From assembly GCA_030220185.1 (NCBI GenBank), contig JASPKZ010003415.1:124001-188000 (forward strand): DNA of 64,000 nt, written 5' to 3'. The DNA comes from Diploptera punctata (lineage: Eukaryota; Arthropoda; Insecta; Blattodea; Blaberidae). The translations under genes and the position numbers were made by a program. This document shows positions 1 to 12,694 of the stretch, piece after piece (the first letter of the stretch is position 1; each line of letters starts with the position of its first letter). The notes under the pieces are model-generated. The model ran no database searches. It was not told the origin of the DNA and worked only from the letters and a program-made list of their open reading frames with translations.

Positions 1-300
1 TATATATTATGTTATCTAAGGAAATATTTATTGAGCTTCTTTAAAACTGTTGTTGAGTTGGGAAGTTCTTGATATTAGAGGGGAGGGAGTTCTAGAGTCG
101 GGTGACTGAAACAAGGCAGGTTGAGGAATAGTGAAGCGTAGAGTACAGCTAGAGTTAAATTTTCTCTCGAACGTGTGTTTAAGTTACAGTGGGAAGATAA
201 TGAATGGAAACGAGTAGAAATATATAGACAAGAAGAGTAGGGCAAAGTGTTGTATAAGAAGCAGAGACAATGTATCTTTCGTCTGTCTTCCAATCGGAGT
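1..300 (-). mobile_element. CR1/jockey-like LINE, C-terminal RT fragment
   Basis: Reverse-strand translation gives EDRRKIHCLCFLYNTL and NLNTRSRENL, then in another frame VSVTRL*NSLP. This matches the C-terminal DRR-IHSLCLLY..NLDTRS..TWNSLP block of the LINE at 12945-15884. The expected Trp is a stop and the frame shifts, so it is dead. The element continues beyond the window start. Confidence 0.75.
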
Positions 301-356
301 CAAGACAACATTTGAAATGCTATAGTTATCAATCTGATTTACGAAGGTTCAGAGAA

Positions 357-440
357 GTTTAAAAATCACGACCCCATCAGGGCTCGAAACCGCGACCTTA
401 GTTATTGTAACCTATTCATAACCATCAAATGTTACGGGAT
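357..440 (-). repeat. Degenerate tRNA-like (SINE) remnant upstream of receptor A
   Basis: The reverse strand contains a B-box-like GGTTTCGAGCCC with a decayed A-box region about 40 nt before it. No tRNA fold is convincing. It lies just upstream of receptor A and could be a SINE head. Confidence 0.35.
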
Positions 441-556
441 ACTCCAGAAAAAAATTAAAGCGTTTATATATTTGTTTTGTTCCAGGAAATCTATAATCAC
501 TAATTGAAAGGCAAAGTGTATTCAACAGAAAAATAAATAATTTATTTAAATCTTAC

Positions 557-1462
557 ATGATTAATTCAATAATGTTTAAGTCAAGAGTAAGATTCTACGA
601 AAATCTGCAGCCAACAGCTCTGATATGCAAGATTTTTGGATATTTTCCTCTTCAAAACTCGTTTCAAAGTGACGGCTTAAAGTTGAAATACAAAGTATTA
701 TCTTTGCACACAGTTTATGGTCCAATGTTAAACATTACGTTTTGTTTACTAACAATGCTCTATTACAGTAAAGTATTGCTTCGTTTGAATATAGTTACCA
801 TCTATGCTTTGAGAGGAATAATCTCAGTAATTATAACCTCTTATTATGATCGATACCTCCCAGAACTAATTCATCAGATTGAGAAATTTGAAATTAGTCT
901 GAAAAGATTTAAGAAGATGAATAAGGAAATCACGGATTCCAATAAAAGTATGAGATATCTGGGGTTAATAGGATGTACCTCATACATCATGTATTCATTT
1001 GTGAGATTATTCTCGGTAAAATCACTAACTGTTTATGAAGTATATGTCTATTTTGCAACAATATTCAGTAGATCAAGAACTTTTTATATTATATTGTATG
1101 TATTGTTCTGTTATATTACAAAACAACATTTCCGTCATCTTACAATCATCTGGAAAGACACCAAGAAGAATATTTTAAAAGAAAACTGGAATAATATTAT
1201 GCGTATTAAATTGTTAGATGAATATGATATGGAAGAAGTAAGATTGTTACATGCAGAATTACTAAAAATAGTGAGAAATTTAAATAATTGTTATGGACCT
1301 CGAATGGCGTATGCTTTGCTTTTAACTGTACTTGAAGCACTTCTAGACTTCTATGTGGTATTCTTTACAAAAGCAAGCACATCTAGTCTTATGATTTATT
1401 CCATATTTAACACAACAACGATTTTTGTTATAACAATTTCTGGCGAACGATTATCAAACGAG
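557..1462 (+). CDS. Gustatory receptor A, exon 1 (302 codons)
   Basis: This exon encodes the N terminus through TM6. It contains a conserved RVRFYENLQP start shared with gene B, the loop segment LLHAELLKIVRNLN and CYGPRMAYALL before TM5. The exon ends AACGAG|GTAAGT, a strong donor. Reading through adds only VSLV before a stop. It matches exon 1 of the paralogue along its whole length, which supports the reading frame and the splice position. Confidence 0.93.
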
Positions 1463-4400
1463 GTAAGTTTAGTTTAAAAATACATCAAATTACTTCTTAT
1501 CTGTTCACATTTTCTTCTCTTTTACAAAGATAAATACCAATTAGATAGTAAACTGTCACAGGATTATGATCGGGGCAAGAGGTACTATACCAGGATTCTT
1601 AGCAAACATTTTGGAATTTCTTAGATTTGGACAGAGTGTATCTTTCTAAAATTGTCATCGTTGCCATTAGAGGATCAATTGCAATTTTAAGAAACCATCA
1701 TTACAAACTTTCTACTTTGTAGTACGAATATTTCAACTAAAATTTGAAATTTTTAAATGTATTTACAAAATGTATTTCATCAATTTCGAAAATTAATTAT
1801 CAGTATCACTTTGTCCTTCATACAATCCTCTAATGAGGAAAGTTGTATATATAATAACAAATTCATTACAAGGGAACTGTCAACAATTACATGCCGAAAC
1901 CTACCTCGAAATTTTTTCCAGAGAGGTGTTGTCATGTACGAGTATCAAGGCCGTGTCCAAAAAACTATGTCGCTTTTAAATGTAAAGCACTAAAATCCAG
2001 CTCTAACTCTCTCATTTAAACTACACTCTAATTCAACACAGGAAGTTAGTACATACCTTACGGGCTATGCCATTGTCCCCCTACGTACGCCAAACTCATA
2101 ATAACGGTATTTGTTTGTTAGGGTGGCAGAAGGGGGAAGATTTGCAGTACTTTTTTTCCAAATCTATATACTATAATTTTAAAAAACGTATTTCTTCTTT
2201 TACGGTACGCAGACTAGTTTTATAGTAAATATGAGAGTCGACACTTTCACACAGGATAGTACATGTCCGCATGAGCTCAGTGACAAGTGGTAACTGTTTT
2301 TATTTTTTTAAGAGAGGGTGGCTTGGACGGCTACAACTTACAACTCTGTACCTGCTGTGTTGCATATTTCAGTTTTATTTAAGGATTTCTCTCTAGAAAA
2401 TGCTGTTAAAATGGCAACCCAGTTCCCTATCCCAAACACATAGTAACTTCCTGAGTTGAATCTGACTGTACACGTAAGTAATATAATTCCTGACTTGGTG
2501 GATTGGATAATCCTCAAAACCTTCCGTTCGCACCCCGTCTCACTCCGACTCCACTCTATTCAAGTAGGGACGTCCATTTGATTCGCAGAGTTGGATATTT
2601 TGCTGGATTCTGGCTTCGATTTTCGTGCATTTCAGTTAAAAGCGGCTGATACATATATACAGGGTGTTTCATAAACGATGGCGCAAACTTAAATGGTTGA
2701 AAGTACACGATAATAGAAGCAACAATGTCCCAATAAACATGGGTTCGCAAACGAGCCATTTGCGAGATAATTACGAATGTATGGTTACAAGCCGCCACTG
2801 ACTTCATTGTAAACATCGTCCTAGTTAGTAGAAATTTATTTGAATTTACTTACTTACTTACTTACTTACTCACTGGCACTATCGAACCCGAAGGTTCATG
2901 ACCGCGCGGACATAAGCTCTCCATACATCCATATCCTGAACTAATGCTTTCCAATCATTCCCTGTATAATCTACTTCCCTCAAATCATAGTTAATGTAGT
3001 TTTCTCCCACCTCATTCTTGGTCTACCAACTGGGCGTTTTCCCTCTGGCTTTCCTACAAGAAGCTTCCATGCACGTCTTTCACTCCCCATACGCGCAACA
3101 TGTCCTGCCCATCGCAGTCTACGAGACTTAACTGTTCTTATTATATCTGGCTTCCTATAAAGACCATGTAGTTCATTGTTATGTAGTCTTCTCCATTCAC
3201 CTGTCTGTTCATCTCTCTTTGGTCCAAAAATTTTCCTAAGAACTTTATTCTCAAATACTCGTAATCTCCTTTCCTCCCTTAAAATAAGAGTCCATGTTTC
3301 GCACCCTTTTACTTGAATTTAGACTTTACTATTAATTTTTCATCTCATTTAGTTCACATTTCACAATTCACTTCACTTATGGGTTACATGTTAAAGGAGA
3401 TGTTAAAGTGTCTTCCTTGCATCTGGATGCAATACTGAGCTCGTCTCTGCAATGAATGTCGAATTCTTTCGAAAACCCCTGGATCATTTCTGAATTTTTG
3501 ACAAGCATGTACAACTCTCTGCTCCAGTTCTTCAATCGTGTTAACGGGTGTGCTGTACACTTCGCTTTTGAGGTGACCCCAGACATAAAAATCCAAAGGA
3601 TTTAGATCAGGTGATCTTGGAGGCCAAGGTACAGATCCGCCTCGACCTATCCATCTTTGGCCGTATCTGCGCGTTAGATGCCGTCTCACAGCAGCAGCAA
3701 AATGTGCCAGAGCTCCATCATGCATGTACCACAAACTCCGACGTTGCTGAAGGGAAACATCCTCAAGGAATCCTGGAAGATGACGCCGCAGAAACCTAAG
3801 GTACCTCCGTCCATTAAGTTTTATGTGTGCCCCAATGAGATAATCACCTAGTACGATGTTACAAACAATGACGTCAGTGGCGGCTTGTAACCATACATTC
3901 GTAATTATCTCGCCAACGGCTCGTTTGCGGACCCATGTTTATTGGGACATTGTTGCTTCTATTATCGTGTATTTTCAACCATTTAAGTTTGCGCCATCCT
4001 TTATGAAACACCCTGTATATATATAATATATATATATATATATATTGGACACGGCCTCGGTATATTCCAAAGCTTCCCTCGGAGAAATATTTTAAGGAAG
4101 GTTTCGCATGCAATGGTTGACAGTTACCCTTGTTAGTACTGTATAAATATTTATCCTAAGTATGGAAAAAAAGATGGTAGGAACGTTTTTGTAGACGTAA
4201 CAGTTCTTAAAGGACGATAACATGCCAGAATGATGGTGAATGTAAGTACTTAAAAGTGACCCATGCCTGTCCAAGGGCACGACTTGTACGGACATTTAAC
4301 TCTGGAAACAATACACACTTTTATGACCACGCCACAACATGAGTGGGTGTCTCCGTTGAATTATCTGCTCAATATCAGGCTCACTACATAGACAGCACAA

Positions 4401-7171
4401 ACAATTTTGACACATTCATAATAAACAGTGCGAATATAATATGGAATATTATGAAGACCAGTTGATGCATGAGAATTATTTGTACCTTGAAGTTTTCGAT
4501 TTTTGTCTTATAGAAAAGGGAAAATCCCGAAAAAAAGTGAACTCACCCAGGAAACGTGTTCCGATTTAAGATCCATCCATTGAATAACCACGATGACACT
4601 AGACCAGAGCGGTGAACTCAATTAGGCCTATCTTCCAGTCGCCTGGTGGACTAGTCATGACCCTGTTGAATGCACGAATTCTAAAATATATTCTACCAAA
4701 ATAAGAAACATGCCATGACCAATTTAAATAAAAACATCAAATTCTAATTTCCCTAATTGAATCTACACAAAAATCTTACAATGTTTACCAAAAATAATAA
4801 TTTGACTTGTTTTTTCATTCAAAGCCACCAGGTTGTCTTACTGCATTTCCGGCATTCTGTCCTCGAATTAGCGGAATTGTTATCCAGTTCTGTTATTGGG
4901 GAGCTTGGAAAGCGAAGTTACGTCACCCCAGTGTTATGTTGGGTAACAAATGTTAACAAAGAACAAGGAGATCCTTAAACCTCTACTTATCCTAAATTCC
5001 AGATCATGAACGACCACAGGAAAAAAATATTCAGGTCTGACCGCGAATAGAACCTGGGATCTCATGAACTGGATTCAGAAGTAGGCCTACTTGGACAAGA
5101 CCATGAGGCTTGTCAAATAGCTAAAATGTTGCAACAATTTCTTCGTTTAGTATTAATCCTAACATTGTAAAAGTTTCTTCTTAATATTACTTACTATTTA
5201 TATTTTCTAATATGTCCACCGCTGTGGTCTCGGGGTAGCGTGCTGCCTTGTCACGCAGCGGGCCCGGGTTCGATCCCCGGTCGAGACAGTTTATCTGGGT
5301 GAGGTTTTTATCGGGGTTTTTCCTCACCTGTAAGACAAATTTCAGGAACACTTTAAGGCCCAAACGGTCCCCAAAATCATATGGCCATCCCAATCATCAT
5401 CATTCACATTCATCTTATGTTAAGCTTAGGATTAGGGACTCTTCTGGCGCACCATTATCATCACCCATCATATCATCGGGACAACGTAACCTCGCCTTCC
5501 AGGCGCCCCAACCTCAGAAGTGGGTGACAAGTACGCCATGCCAGGAGAGAAACCAGGAATGTCGAAAGACAAACCTGGGGCATTTGGAAAAAAATATATA
5601 ATATCGTCCTTTGGCTCTTTCATTTAAAATTTAGCTAATTTCCTTTATAACATCTGAATAATAATTTCTAAATAATGTTTCAATTTTTGAGCTAACAAGT
5701 TTGAATAATGTTTTTTTTTTTCAGGGCCGAGCAATATTATCTGAATTGAGGAATATTCCACTCAGTAAAATAAGTGATTCATGTGTCCGACAGGTAATTC
5801 ATATGCTTTATAACAATATTAATCATAAAACTCTCAAAAATAAATAAATTATAACTTGTTATTGATTTTCGAGGCATTTGCCAGCTTACCGGTATTTCTG
5901 CCTTGCTACACTATTACTGTCAGGTATCAGGATTGTACTTTTATGGTATGGATCAAGGAAATGGTATAAATTCATAAACCTTCCTCGATTTAATCGTCGC
6001 CCACAACAAGGTCGTAACACTCCATATTTTAAAACTTCATTTTCACATGGTGAAAGGTCCCAAGTGCAATTAACAACCCTTCTCCATATAAAACTCAACT
6101 TGGGGGGGGGGAAACTTGCATAGTTGTATTGGGTGGTTATTGATTGTACCATTGAGCTGACATATCACAAAACGTAGCCCGGAAGACGAACCAAACAGGG
6201 ATCATTTCACATAACATTTATTGGAATTTCATAACAATATCATCAACCTAACTTATTGGTTGCAAAATTTTAGGAATAACAAAGAATGTTTCAGTTAAAA
6301 CCAGAAAATAAGCACACAATGAACAAATATAAGAATAAGATGACAGAAATTGCAATTTATTTCCAATATTACTGATATCTTATGCAAAAAATAAATAAAT
6401 GAAGGAAAAATAATACTCTTGAAGCATGTGAGAGCTCTCCAAAGTCTGTCGACGATACTTAAACTCTGGAATGTTCCCAGCTTTTGGTGTAAAGAGGTAA
6501 TGGAATATGAAAGCATATTTATGCATATCTTCCACATGTTATTTTAACATTTTGTAGCCCCATAGTCAGTTGTTCGTCCGGCACCGTAGCCAAGCGGTTT
6601 AAGGCGTCAAGCCATGGTGCAGAACTAAGGAACTTGCACTGGTTACAGTCGTCATGGGAGAAGAAATTTTTGCATGGAATTTCGGCCAATATGGGACCGA
6701 TGCCCACCCAGAATTGTGTTGAGTTTGTGTAGCTACAATAAATAACGGCTCCAATTTAGTAAACTAGGTATAATGTTGATGTACCCGAATGATGACCACA
6801 TGTCATCCCTATATTGGCTGGATGATCGTCCATCTCTATCATTAACTCGTGAATATGAGACCAACAGTCAACTAGTAGATTGAGAGCCTTATAGCCTGTC
6901 GCGTCTTGGTAGTTCGTCAGTTGTTCAGAAAATAGTTATTCAAACATTATTGTCACAGTGTCAATCATAAATATTGAATTGTACTTTCTATTATCAGAAT
7001 GTATTCAGCAACACTACAGACTGTATTTTTTCCAAGGAAGGAAAGATCCCATCCTATTTTGAAACCGTAAAAACATCCTCTTCTAACCTGGATTTGAGAT
7101 ATAAGACGATTCACAACTAATTTCATTGCACATTCACATCATACACGTTTAAGGTTATAATATCCATGCAT

Positions 7172-7207
<36 letters not shown>

Positions 7208-7716
7208 GACATAAGAAAAATAAATGCATGGAGGGATTTGAACCCTGATCTCTGAATTGGTACTTCAGAGTGATATCCATTACACCACCGGGCAAACCTA
7301 ATTCAAACACTTATTTTTCTTAAATATTTTCACGCTGAAGTACCAATTCAGAGATCCGGGTTCTAATCCCGTTCAGGCATTTATTTTTCTTATCATGTCA
7401 TATTAAGCTTGCATTGCTCAATGTAAAAATAAATTATAACATCAATAAAGCGTCACTGCTATAAAGTAAAAATATTATCTTTAATTTTGCTTAATTGTTA
7501 TAGTAGCTACCAGGTGGCAGTAAACACCGAGTTCTCATTACATCTTGTAATAATGGAGAGTATATATTTAAGAAAAATAAGTGTTTGAATTAGATTTGGA
7601 AGTAATGTATATCACGCTGAAGTACCAATTCAGAGATCCGGGTTCAAATTCCGTCCAGGCATTTATTTTTCATATCCTGTCATATTAAGTTTGCAATGCT
7701 CAATGTCAAAAAAATA

Positions 7717-7754
<38 letters not shown>

Positions 7755-10700
7755 GTAGGGCTTTATTAGACAAAAAAGTAAGATATTTACAATATTATTT
7801 ACAAATATGGGTCGCACGGGCAGTAAGCCGTACGTGCTGTTGACAGTCCGTTACAATAAAGTAATAATTGGTACTAGTGTAAAGAAAAATAAACAAAAAC
7901 AGCAATAACATTACAATTACATAAAGAAAACACAATAAAAATATTACAATTAAATAATAACACAATAGCATTATACACTAAAAACATTAACATTACAATT
8001 ACATAAAGAAAACACAATAATACTACAATTAAGTAATAACACAATAGCAATAACATTACAATTACGTAAAGAAAACACAATAATAATATTACAATTAAAT
8101 AATAACACAATAGCATTATACACTAAAAACATTAACATTACAATTACATAAAGAAAACACAATAATATTACAATTAGGTAATAACACAATAGCATTATAC
8201 ACTAAAAAAACATTAACATTACAATTACATAAAGAAAACACATTAATATTACAATTAAATAATAACACAACAGCATTATACACTAATTAATTTATATATA
8301 ATTGTTAATAATTAATGGTATTGCATTTTGATAACATATATTTATTCATGAATGAGTGTTGTCCTTATTTTTCGCGTTTTGTCCAGAAATTTACCGAGGT
8401 TTATCCAATTTTCTGGATTTACCAATAACTCGTAGCATGCCAATCTTTCCCGATTTGAATTTAGAAATCTTTCCGGTAATAACTGATGTCTCCAATATTC
8501 TAAATCATTACATTTTCCTAATATATGTATCCCATCTTCAAAGTTCCCGCACATTGGACATATTCGCATATCGTGATCGTCGCTAATTTTTAGAAATTTC
8601 CATGCCCCTAGCCTAAACCAAGCAAACCCTGATCTCTCCTTAAATCCTAGGTTGAGTATATACGATTCTTTTCCCCAGACGTGTTTTAGGTCTCTTTGTA
8701 AACACAGTGAGCGTTTTCCTGTACATTCGGCGAAGGTATCTTGTTGGTTTACATCTAAGTACCTCCTCCTTATTTTTCTCCACACGTTCTTGCGTTGGAT
8801 TTTCAGTCCCTTTTTCCCATATCCAGCCCATCCCAATCTTTTCGAGTTCTTTCCTAACCTCGTCTGCACAAAATTTAACATCTATGTTTTTAATTTGGTG
8901 GTCGTAACAAATTGCTCTAAGCATTGTTTGTTCACCTTGGATTACTCGCAACCAGTATTTGAGTACACGAATTTTACAGTTAATGTCGTCCTGGAATGAC
9001 CCGAATTCATATAAAATTCCACAGTTAGAAACGGCCTTACTAAGTCCTGTAATATACTTTAGAAAATGCGTATATACCTTATTTAGTATTTCCGTTCTTT
9101 GGAAACCCCAAATCTCACTACTATAGTGCATTACTGGCCTGACCATCGCTCCATACATTTTTTCTAATGTGCTGACTGGAATATCAGGCACTCGACCCAG
9201 AATACCGAGTACACTGTTAAGTTGTCCCCTCCCTTTAAATAATGCTATATCAATGTGTTTTTTCCACTTTCCGTTCATTTTCAACGTCGTACCAAGATAT
9301 TCAAAATGTTTCACGTTTTGAAGTACTTGATCTCTGTATTTCCATTCCTCTGTTCTACCATAAACCGTCCCATTTTTAAAGGTCATTGTTTTTGTCTTAC
9401 TAACATTTACAGTCAATCCCCAATTCCTACAGTATATTTCCAGTAGGTCAAGACCTCTTTGCAATCCCTTGATTGTCTTGGAACAGATAATTAAATCATC
9501 TGCATACAACAGGACTGGGATTCTAACATTTCCTATCTCCGGAGCCTCAATTTCTCCTTCTAGCATTACGTCTACAATATCATCAACGAATAGATTAAAT
9601 AGCATTGGTGATAAAATGCAACCTTGTCTCACTCCCCGATTGGCTTCACTGCTCTCTGTAATGTGCCCTTGGTCTACTTTTATACAAAATTTAACATATT
9701 TATAAATTGACATTAAAGCATGTATCATTTTATGAGACAATCCTTTCCGATTTAATTTTTCCCAAAGTGCGCTTCGGTCCACAGTATCAAATGCCATCTT
9801 AAAATCAATGAATGCACAAAATAATTTACCCCCCTTCATTTTCAGATTGTCATCAATTAATGTTCTCAGAACAAATAGGTTGTCCACCGTGGAGTACCCT
9901 TCTCTAAAACCTGCCTGATATTTTGAGAGCCTATTGTTCTCTTTAGCCCATTGTCTGATTCGTTCGTAAAGTACTTTACAATATATTTTTCCGAACACTG
10001 ACAAGAGACAAATTCCCCTATAACTTTCTGGTATCTGTGCCCCACCTTTCCCTTTGTATAGCGGTTGGATGACACCTGTCGCCCAGGCTTCCGGATAATC
10101 TCCTCCATTAAAAAGTTTGTTGAACGCAGTTTTCAAAACGTCTAATAATTTATTGGATGATATCATATTTTTCAAGAATTCCCCTGGTATTCCATCAATT
10201 CCAGGTGCTTTACCATTCTTTAAACATTTAATGGAAGAAACCACTTCATTTTTCGAAATATCCTGATCCAGTAATTGAATATGAATTGGGTCAGGGATCT
10301 CAACTATATTTCCTTGATTATATCTTAACCTCTCATTTCCCAGCACCCTATCAAAGTAACTTCTCCATTCCCCGGGCGTTATTCTTGTCCGATTTATGGA
10401 CTTTACTTTGAGTTCCCTTAACGCTTTCCATATGTCCGCAATGTTCCCACTTTCAGTCGCGACTCTCATTTCTTCGGATTTCTTATTTTGCCATGCTATT
10501 TTTTTGTTTCTGCCAAAAATTCTTTATATTCCTTTCTCTCTCTTGCGCATAATTTTTTCTGCTTTCATCTGTGCTTTCATTTCTAAACTTTAAAAGACTA
10601 CTTTCGACAAATTTCTTCTTCTTTCTACATGCATTATTGTACCACCCTTTGTCCTTCTGGTTCATTGCGTATTTAACCTTGAATTTTTCCCCTGCTTTTT

Positions 10701-12650
10701 GAAAACATTCTGTCAAAGTTTTAATAATTTCCTCCCCGCTAAGATCATTTAATTGCAGATCCTGTATTAGCGTTTCCAAACTCCTGATAAATTCTTCTCT
10801 CAGATCCTCGATCCACCTGAAACGGATAATTGGCCGCAATATTGTTGCCACCTCATCATTAACTGTCTCACTAATACCTTTCATATTTAAAATAAGTTTG
10901 TTTGGGAAGTGGTGTGATTCGATTCTGGAAACTATACAGAAATTACTTAGGACTGGAATCATGTCTTGTGTGCATATTGAATAATCGATTACGCTACTTC
11001 CATTTTTATTAATAAATGTCAGTTCTCCATTTTTATCTTCCCCATATTTCCCATTCAGAATTTCAAGTTCAAATGCATCGCAAAAAGCTAACAATTGGTT
11101 TCCTTCTGAATTTAAAATCTTATCTTTGCTTCTCCTACCCTCACCTCGTGTTTCATTATCATCCGATTTTATAGTGATATTTTCCTCCCCAATCCTACAG
11201 TTAAAGTCCCCTAAAATTATTATTCCCGCTTCCGGAAACCTATCTTTTATTTCTGCCAACGAGTCAGACAATTCAACGAAAAAATTTGGATTGGCATACC
11301 TGGAATTTAGTGGTTGGCGGTAAATAGACAACAGACACATTTCTGCTCTTTCTGTATGGTAATATATACAAATTGCCTCTTTTAAAGTAATATTTACCTT
11401 TTTAATATATGGGTCTAAGTTAGCTTTATATAAAATGGCAACACCGCCTGGATATCTACCTCTCTTTCCTCTCTTTTGATTACCCTTAAAATAACCTTTC
11501 ATATTACATAGATTTACGCATTCATTAGCTTTTAACCATGTTTCTCCTAGAGCTAATATATCAAAAGTCTCAATAAACTCTACACATCTGTCCATTGAAA
11601 GTTTTTGTTTTAACCCTTCGATATTCCATGAACCGACTGTCAACAAACCCTATTGTGTTCCCTTGTCATTAGTCTTACCTGTATTTTTCGAACTTCCCCC
11701 TCTCAATAGTTCCTTTTCTGCGGGTAGATTCAGAAGTCTTAGTGATTTTCTTGTTGGAGTTCTTGTGTCCGCCGGTCGTTCACCTCTTAGAGGTGGGGTA
11801 TGCTGTTTGCGTTCGGCCGTTTTTTGCTGTATGTTTATTGGATTCCTGGGAGTTATTAAGGTAGTGGTCCCTCTCTCTTTCTCTCGTGTAGAATTTTCTC
11901 CCTCCTCTGCTGTAAGGAGACCACCTGCTGTTGAAGCGTCCCCTGTATGTTTTGGGGACTCGCTGTCAATGACCTCTTCAAATTCATTTTCAGAGTTGTC
12001 CATATTTTGTAGTTTTTCCCTGCTCCAGATTCGTCCATTTATAATCAATTTATTAAATTGTATGATTGCATGGCAGCCCTGCCTCCTCGCCTCGAGCATG
12101 TGTCGCTTAAGAAAGTCTCTTTCGCGGCGCACCTTCTCACTAAAGTCTTCGGCAATATTGATACCGGTCCCTTTAAGATATTTACTGTCTCTAAGGATCC
12201 AACATTTTATTTTGTAGTGTGATAATTTGCATACAATCGGTCTCTTTCCACTATTCCAACGACCTACTCTGTGCGCTCTTTCAATATCACTGTCCACCAA
12301 ATCAATCCCGATTTGCGCCACTACTCTTTTAACTATATGTTCAGTTTCCTCCCAGCACTCTCTGTCTTCTTCATGCACACCATATATCACAATATTATTA
12401 CGGCGACTCTGGTTTTCGAGATAGTCTAATTTAGATTCCAGCCATTTCAATCTGTCCTCCATCCGATGCATGTTCGTCTCAATATCACGAATTTTTTCAC
12501 CCACGTTGCACTTTTCAAACCCCTCTTTCACTTCAGTTGACAATGTTTCAATCAGCTTTCTAACTTCTTCCATAATGCTTTGTCCCCTGCACACTTCAAC
12601 CACTCTAACAAAAACACGTCCGCTCTTCTCGACGGCTAGCAGGTATATAC

Positions 12651-12694
<44 letters not shown>

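Larger units (their letters stand above)
2660..4015 (-). mobile_element. DD41D-type mariner, defective, with about 150-bp TIRs and TA duplication
   Basis: The left end CAGGGTGTTTCATAAACGAT is inverted at 4015, and similarity runs about 150 nt inward at each end (2660-2810 and 3868-4015). TA flanks both ends (2658-2659, 4016-4017). Inside is the C-terminal part of a DDE transposase, and an RTE LINE fragment is inserted at 2849-3312. It appears to be a deletion derivative. Confidence 0.85.
1870..4132. mobile_element. TIR element (MITE-like family M1), interrupted by two further insertions
   Basis: The ends are imperfect inverted repeats of about 85 nt: 1870-1960 (AAGGGAACTGTCAACAATTA) and the complement at 4042-4132. 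A second, shorter copy with the same ends and middle (TGGATTGGATAA) sits at 57283-57700. Comparing copies shows that 2022-2474 and 2660-4015 are later insertions here. No transposase belongs to it. Confidence 0.65.
7751..12650 (-). mobile_element. L1-like non-LTR retrotransposon (LINE-A), near full length
   Basis: In transcription order: ORF1 (12573-11650), endonuclease (11646-10483), reverse transcriptase (about 10508-8640) with a C-terminal CPMCG zinc-finger-like domain (to 8342), a 3'UTR with tandem repeats, and a terminal (CTA)n tail at 7751. Both flanks are (TA)n. Two frame breaks (A-run near 10500; 4 extra nt near 8790) make it non-autonomous as read. A truncated sister lies at 55058-56700 and a 3'-only fragment at 22490-22615. 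Confidence 0.9.

Noticed and set aside
5214..5300. Functional tRNA gene
   Set aside because: A and B boxes are good but the acceptor arm does not close and the same body follows at three loci, which is a SINE.
7202..7322. Functional tRNA-Gln
   Set aside because: Several copies with mutated arms and a shared non-tRNA tail; a SINE explains them better.
7874..8195. Periodic Leu/Val/Ile-rich ORFs and a CRISPR-like look
   Set aside because: The region is the tandem-repeat 3'UTR of a LINE; there are no unique spacers between repeats and no cas genes.
11663..12217. 184-aa + strand ORF opposite LINE-A ORF1
   Set aside because: Shadow of the real minus-strand ORF; no recognisable motif.
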